Shown piece after piece: positions 60,878-64,000 of a stretch of DNA of 64,000 nt; the first letter of the stretch is position 1, and the number at the start of each line of letters is the position of its first letter. Below the pieces are notes generated by a model that made no database searches, was not told the origin of the DNA, and was given only the letters and a program-made list of their open reading frames with translations. Source of the DNA: Eutrigla gurnardus (taxonomy: Eukaryota; Chordata; Actinopteri; Perciformes; Triglidae); NCBI GenBank assembly GCA_963514095.1, contig OY741273.1, positions 2,876,501 through 2,940,500 on the forward strand, written 5' to 3'. The position numbers and the translations under genes are program-made.

Positions 60878-63727
60878 TTAATTTTCTTTTGACTTAGTCA
60901 GGTATATTTTCTCGGGGGACTTTAAGTTGTTAGAGTCAGCTGGCAGGGCCTTGTCTACCCCCACTAGACTTGCTTCTGCGGGAGCTGGGTGTCTCTCTAC
61001 CCCCACTGGACTCAGCATCGCCTGGTTGATGTCAGAGTCCAAATTGCACTGCACAGCCTGGTGACTGATGTTCAACTGAGGAGGAGATGGGCTGGGGAGC
61101 TTACAAGGACAGGACTGACGGCAGGGTCTCCGGGAGAGGATGTCTGCGTTGCCGTGAAGCTGGCCAGGGCGATGGATGATCTCGAAGTTGTATTCGCCAA
61201 GTCTCTCGAGCCACCTGGCGAGCTGCCCCTCAGGCTCCTCCATCCTTGTTAGCCACCGGAGGCTGCTGTGGTCGGTGCGCACCGTGAAGCGCTGCCCTAG
61301 GAGATACTGGCGAAAGTGTGACGTGAAGTCGACCACGGCTAGTAGTTCTCGCCGTGTGGTACAGTAATTCTGTTCAGTTGTGGACAGCTTGCGGCTTCCA
61401 TAGGCTAGCACACGTTCCACACCCTGCTGAACCTGCGAGAGAACAGCGCCGATACCGACGTCGCTGGCGTCTGTGTCTAGTATCATGTTGCCTTGGTCGA
61501 GTGGGTAGCCCAGGATTGGCGCGGTCGTTAGCAAGCATTTGAGTTCATTAAATGCCGCCTGGCATTCCTCAGACCAACGAAACTGGGCATGTTTCTTGGT
61601 CAGGGCATGGAGAGGTTCTGCAATGGAAGCAAAGTCTTTAACGAACCGCCGATAGTAAGATGCAAGGCCCACAAAGCGACGGACATCTTGGAGTGACGTC
61701 GGTGTTGGCCAGTCCTGCACTTTCTGGACTTTGTTGGGGTCAGTGGCCACACCGCTCTCTGAAACGATGTGACCCAGGTAGGCTACTTGGCGGCGGAAGA
61801 GGCAGCACTTAGACGGTTTTAGTTTCAGTTTGGCCTGGTCGAGACGACTGAAAACCTGGCCCAGCCGCTGCAGCATCTGCGGAACGTCGCTGCCCATGAT
61901 GTCGTCCAGGTACACTAGGCAGGTCTCCCACTGCATGCCGGCCAGCACCCGGTCCATCAAGCGCTGGAATGTCGCCGGAGCATTACACAGTCCAAATGGC
62001 ATGACATTCCATTCAAACAGTCCACTTTTGGTGCAGAATGCTGCTGCTTTGCGTGCTCTTGGGGTCAGTTCGACTTGCCAGTAGCCGGCCGCGAGGTCAA
62101 GGGTGCTGAACCACTTGGCATCAGAGAGGGTGTCCAGCGTGTCCTGGATGCGGGGCAGAGGATATGCATCTTTAATCATGCAGTCATTCAGGCCTCTATA
62201 GTCTATGCAGAGGCGGTACGTCCCATCTTTTTTCTTTACCATCACTATGGGCGATGCCCAACTGCTGTTGCTGCGGCGGGCCAGCCCCGCCCCCAGGCTC
62301 TGTTGTATCTGTTGGTCAGCATCCTGTTGTTTCTCCAACGCCATCCGGCGTGGTGGTTGCTTGACTGGGAGGCCTGGCATGGTTACGATGTCATGCTGAA
62401 CCAGGCTGGTCCTGCCGAGGTCAGTGGGTCCTGTGGAGAACACATTCTCATAGGTGCACAGCAGCTGAGCTAGCCGCAGCTGCTCCTCTTGGTTAAGCTC
62501 ATTCGAGCTCTGGGCATAGAGCTCCTGTAGGTGCTGGGGGACCGGAGGGCGGCTGCTGACAGTCTGTTCAGGCTGGTTGTGGGCAACTGCGTTTGCAGGC
62601 TGCAGAACCTTTACCGGCTGGAGGAGTCCAACGATGGCCCCCTTTTTAATGGTAACGGCACTGTTGCCCGGATTGAAGATGCGGAGGGGCATGGTCATAT
62701 GGGGCTGAGCTTCCACTAAAACTCGGGCCACTAACAGTCTGTGTTTTTCAACAAAGCCTTTGGTGGGGCTCAGCATCAATCCCCCTTCAACTGGGTCTTT
62801 AAGGTGGATGTTGCCTCTTACCACAAACTCCTGCCCAGCCTCCAGCACCACCGTCCGGGCCACTCTCACTGCGTGCGCCTTTGGTTTGTTTTTGGAATCG
62901 AAATACGGCACCTCTTCTCCAAACAGCACAATCAGTTGATTCCCAAAATCAAGACGTGCCTGGGCCTGGCTCAGGAATGGATGGCCCAGGAGGGCCTCGT
63001 CACCAGCTATATCAGCAACCAGGAAGAGGACGCTCACCTGACGGTTGTTGATCTGGACAGGGATGTGAGCTTCGCCGAGCACGGGTATGTCACCAGGCCC
63101 AACACCGATCAGTGTCTCTACGATGGATGACTGAAGTGGAGGCCTGACATCTGGATGAATGGCGTTGTAATGACACAGAGGAAAAACACTTTTCCGATCC
63201 CCACTGTCCAAAACAGCGCACACTTCTAGCTCGTACACAATCATGTGAATGTTCATTTCTTGACCCTGGGCCTTAAGGTGAAGCACAGCTGACCTTGAGC
63301 ATTGAGGGGACATGGTTGAAGTTAGAGCTCTAGCTGCATTTCTTGGTGAGGGGCAATTTCTCTTCATGTGACCCAGGCCTGAACAGTTGTGACACCGAAT
63401 CTCATCCCATTTAATGTCTCTGGGGCTTTTACCTCTATATGGTGTGTGACTGTGGCTGGGAGACGCAGGTTTAAAGATGGCTGATGGGGGCGCTGTAGCA
63501 GTCTTTAATTCCTCTTCGTCGGTTCCCTCTCTGATCACCATAGCATGGGGCCTGCGCTCAGCTATGTCACGGGCTCCTGAGTGCATGAGACCGGCGACAT
63601 ATGATGCTGCTCGCTTCGTGGTTTCATAGCGATGGGCAATGTCAAAGGCTTGGGCTAACGTTTGTGGGCGCTGCTCTAAAAGCTTTTGTACAATTTCTGC
63701 ATCCTCTAGAGCATTAGTAAACTTCAA
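60878..63727 (-). pseudogene. Gypsy gag C-terminus, protease, RT and RNase H
   Basis: About 949 residues. In order: gag C-terminus, zinc knuckle CHNCSGLGHMKRNC (about 115-128), protease with AVLDSGDRKSVFPL (Asp-Ser-Gly, about 170), reverse transcriptase (about 500-660: YRLCIDYRGLNDCMIKDAYP, LDLAAGYWQVEL, MPFGLCNAPATFQRLMDRVL and the YLDD catalytic box at about 610), and RNase H (about 745-870: LDTDASDVGIGAVLSQ, RELLAVVDFTSHFRQYLLGQ, TDHSSLRWL, GNADILSRRPC). The frame stops at a TAA (60878-60880) and continues in frame to WSLEELRQAQEDDADIAPI. The listed start codon is not a real one; gag extends upstream in another frame. Confidence 0.9.
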
Positions 63728-63977
63728 CTCCTATGGCGTCCTGCTCAGCATCAGCCCTGTTGCTGTAGGCTACTGACACTCTCCCGTAGATGTCATCTCG
63801 CAAAACATGGAGAGCCTCACCCGGTTTGCGGACAGGCTGTCTCAGCTCGATAGCTACTGCAGCTGCATGCTGCGAGGAAGGGCCATATGCAGTTTCTACC
63901 TCCTCCACCAGGCGGACGTAGTCCCACAGGGCGGACCGGGGATTTCTGTGGATGATGGCCCCGGCTGCACCCACCAT
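63714..63977 (-). pseudogene. Gypsy gag, capsid part (fragment)
   Basis: Encodes NPRSALWDYVRLVEEVETAY and QPVRKPGEALHVLRDDIYGR, a capsid-like segment of Gypsy gag. It overlaps the next frame by 14 bp; the protein sequence continues there (KFTNALEDAEIVQKLLEQRP), so a frameshift occurred near 63715-63725. The N-terminus lies beyond the window or was not recognised. Confidence 0.7.
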
Positions 63978-64000
63978 GCAGAACTTCAGCTGGACAGCCA

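Larger units (their letters stand above)
58473..64000 (-). mobile_element. Ty3/Gypsy LTR retrotransposon (5' end outside window)
   Basis: Order in element direction: gag, zinc knuckle, protease, reverse transcriptase, RNase H, integrase, 3' non-coding, LTR. RNase H before integrase defines Ty3/Gypsy. It is damaged by a gag frameshift, an in-frame stop before integrase and a deletion in integrase. It shows no envelope frame. Confidence 0.92.

Noticed and set aside
60234..63130. Several plus-strand frames of 60-130 codons opposite the Gypsy pol
   Set aside because: Antisense shadows of the retrotransposon reading frame.

Overview
This window looks like part of a teleost fish chromosome. It has one ordinary vertebrate multi-exon gene with GT-AG introns. 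It also has long CA/TG microsatellites, tRNA-derived SINEs, L2-type and Tx1-like L1 LINEs, Harbinger-like and TTAA-flanked (piggyBac-like) MITEs, and a Ty3/Gypsy element. The species cannot be named from the sequence.

From 1 to about 35,500 lies a complete minus-strand gene for sorting nexin 19 (SNX19). I joined 13 coding exons between 34057 (ATG) and 4050 (end of stop). All splice sites are GT-AG, all phases agree, and the product is 974 residues: N-terminal membrane hairpin, PXA domain, acidic linker, PX domain with an RRY motif, and C-terminal nexin domain. Intron 10 is 18.2 kb and holds most of the gene's minisatellites, SINEs and a relic L2-type LINE. A 561-bp TTAA-flanked MITE lies about 80 bp upstream of the start codon, probably inside a 5'-UTR intron, and a CpG-containing candidate promoter/first exon lies at about 35,004-35,560.

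From 36,000 to 44,300 is a run of DNA-transposon material: an L1-type 3' end, a 1.38-kb Harbinger-like element with a Myb-like remnant and two tRNA-like modules, a 3.6-kb near-perfect inverted duplication (39,339-42,951) built around a TTAA-flanked element, and a second Harbinger-like element with another tRNA-like module.

From 44,500 to 58,300 is a nest of insertions. A 5'-truncated Tx1-like L1 (minus) is split by an L2-type LINE (plus). Further on, a minus-strand LINE relic is split by a nearly full-length Tx1-like L1 (plus) with a 14-bp target-site duplication, and that L1 is itself split by a 955-bp MITE with long GGGCCC-starting inverted repeats. A unit with a P2X7-like-family N-terminus and a tandem array lies in the same relic.

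From 58,473 to the window end is a minus-strand Ty3/Gypsy retrotransposon: 3' LTR, polypurine tract, gag-pol with a frameshift and a stop, and an integrase that has lost its first catalytic region. Apart from SNX19, no host protein-coding gene could be supported.
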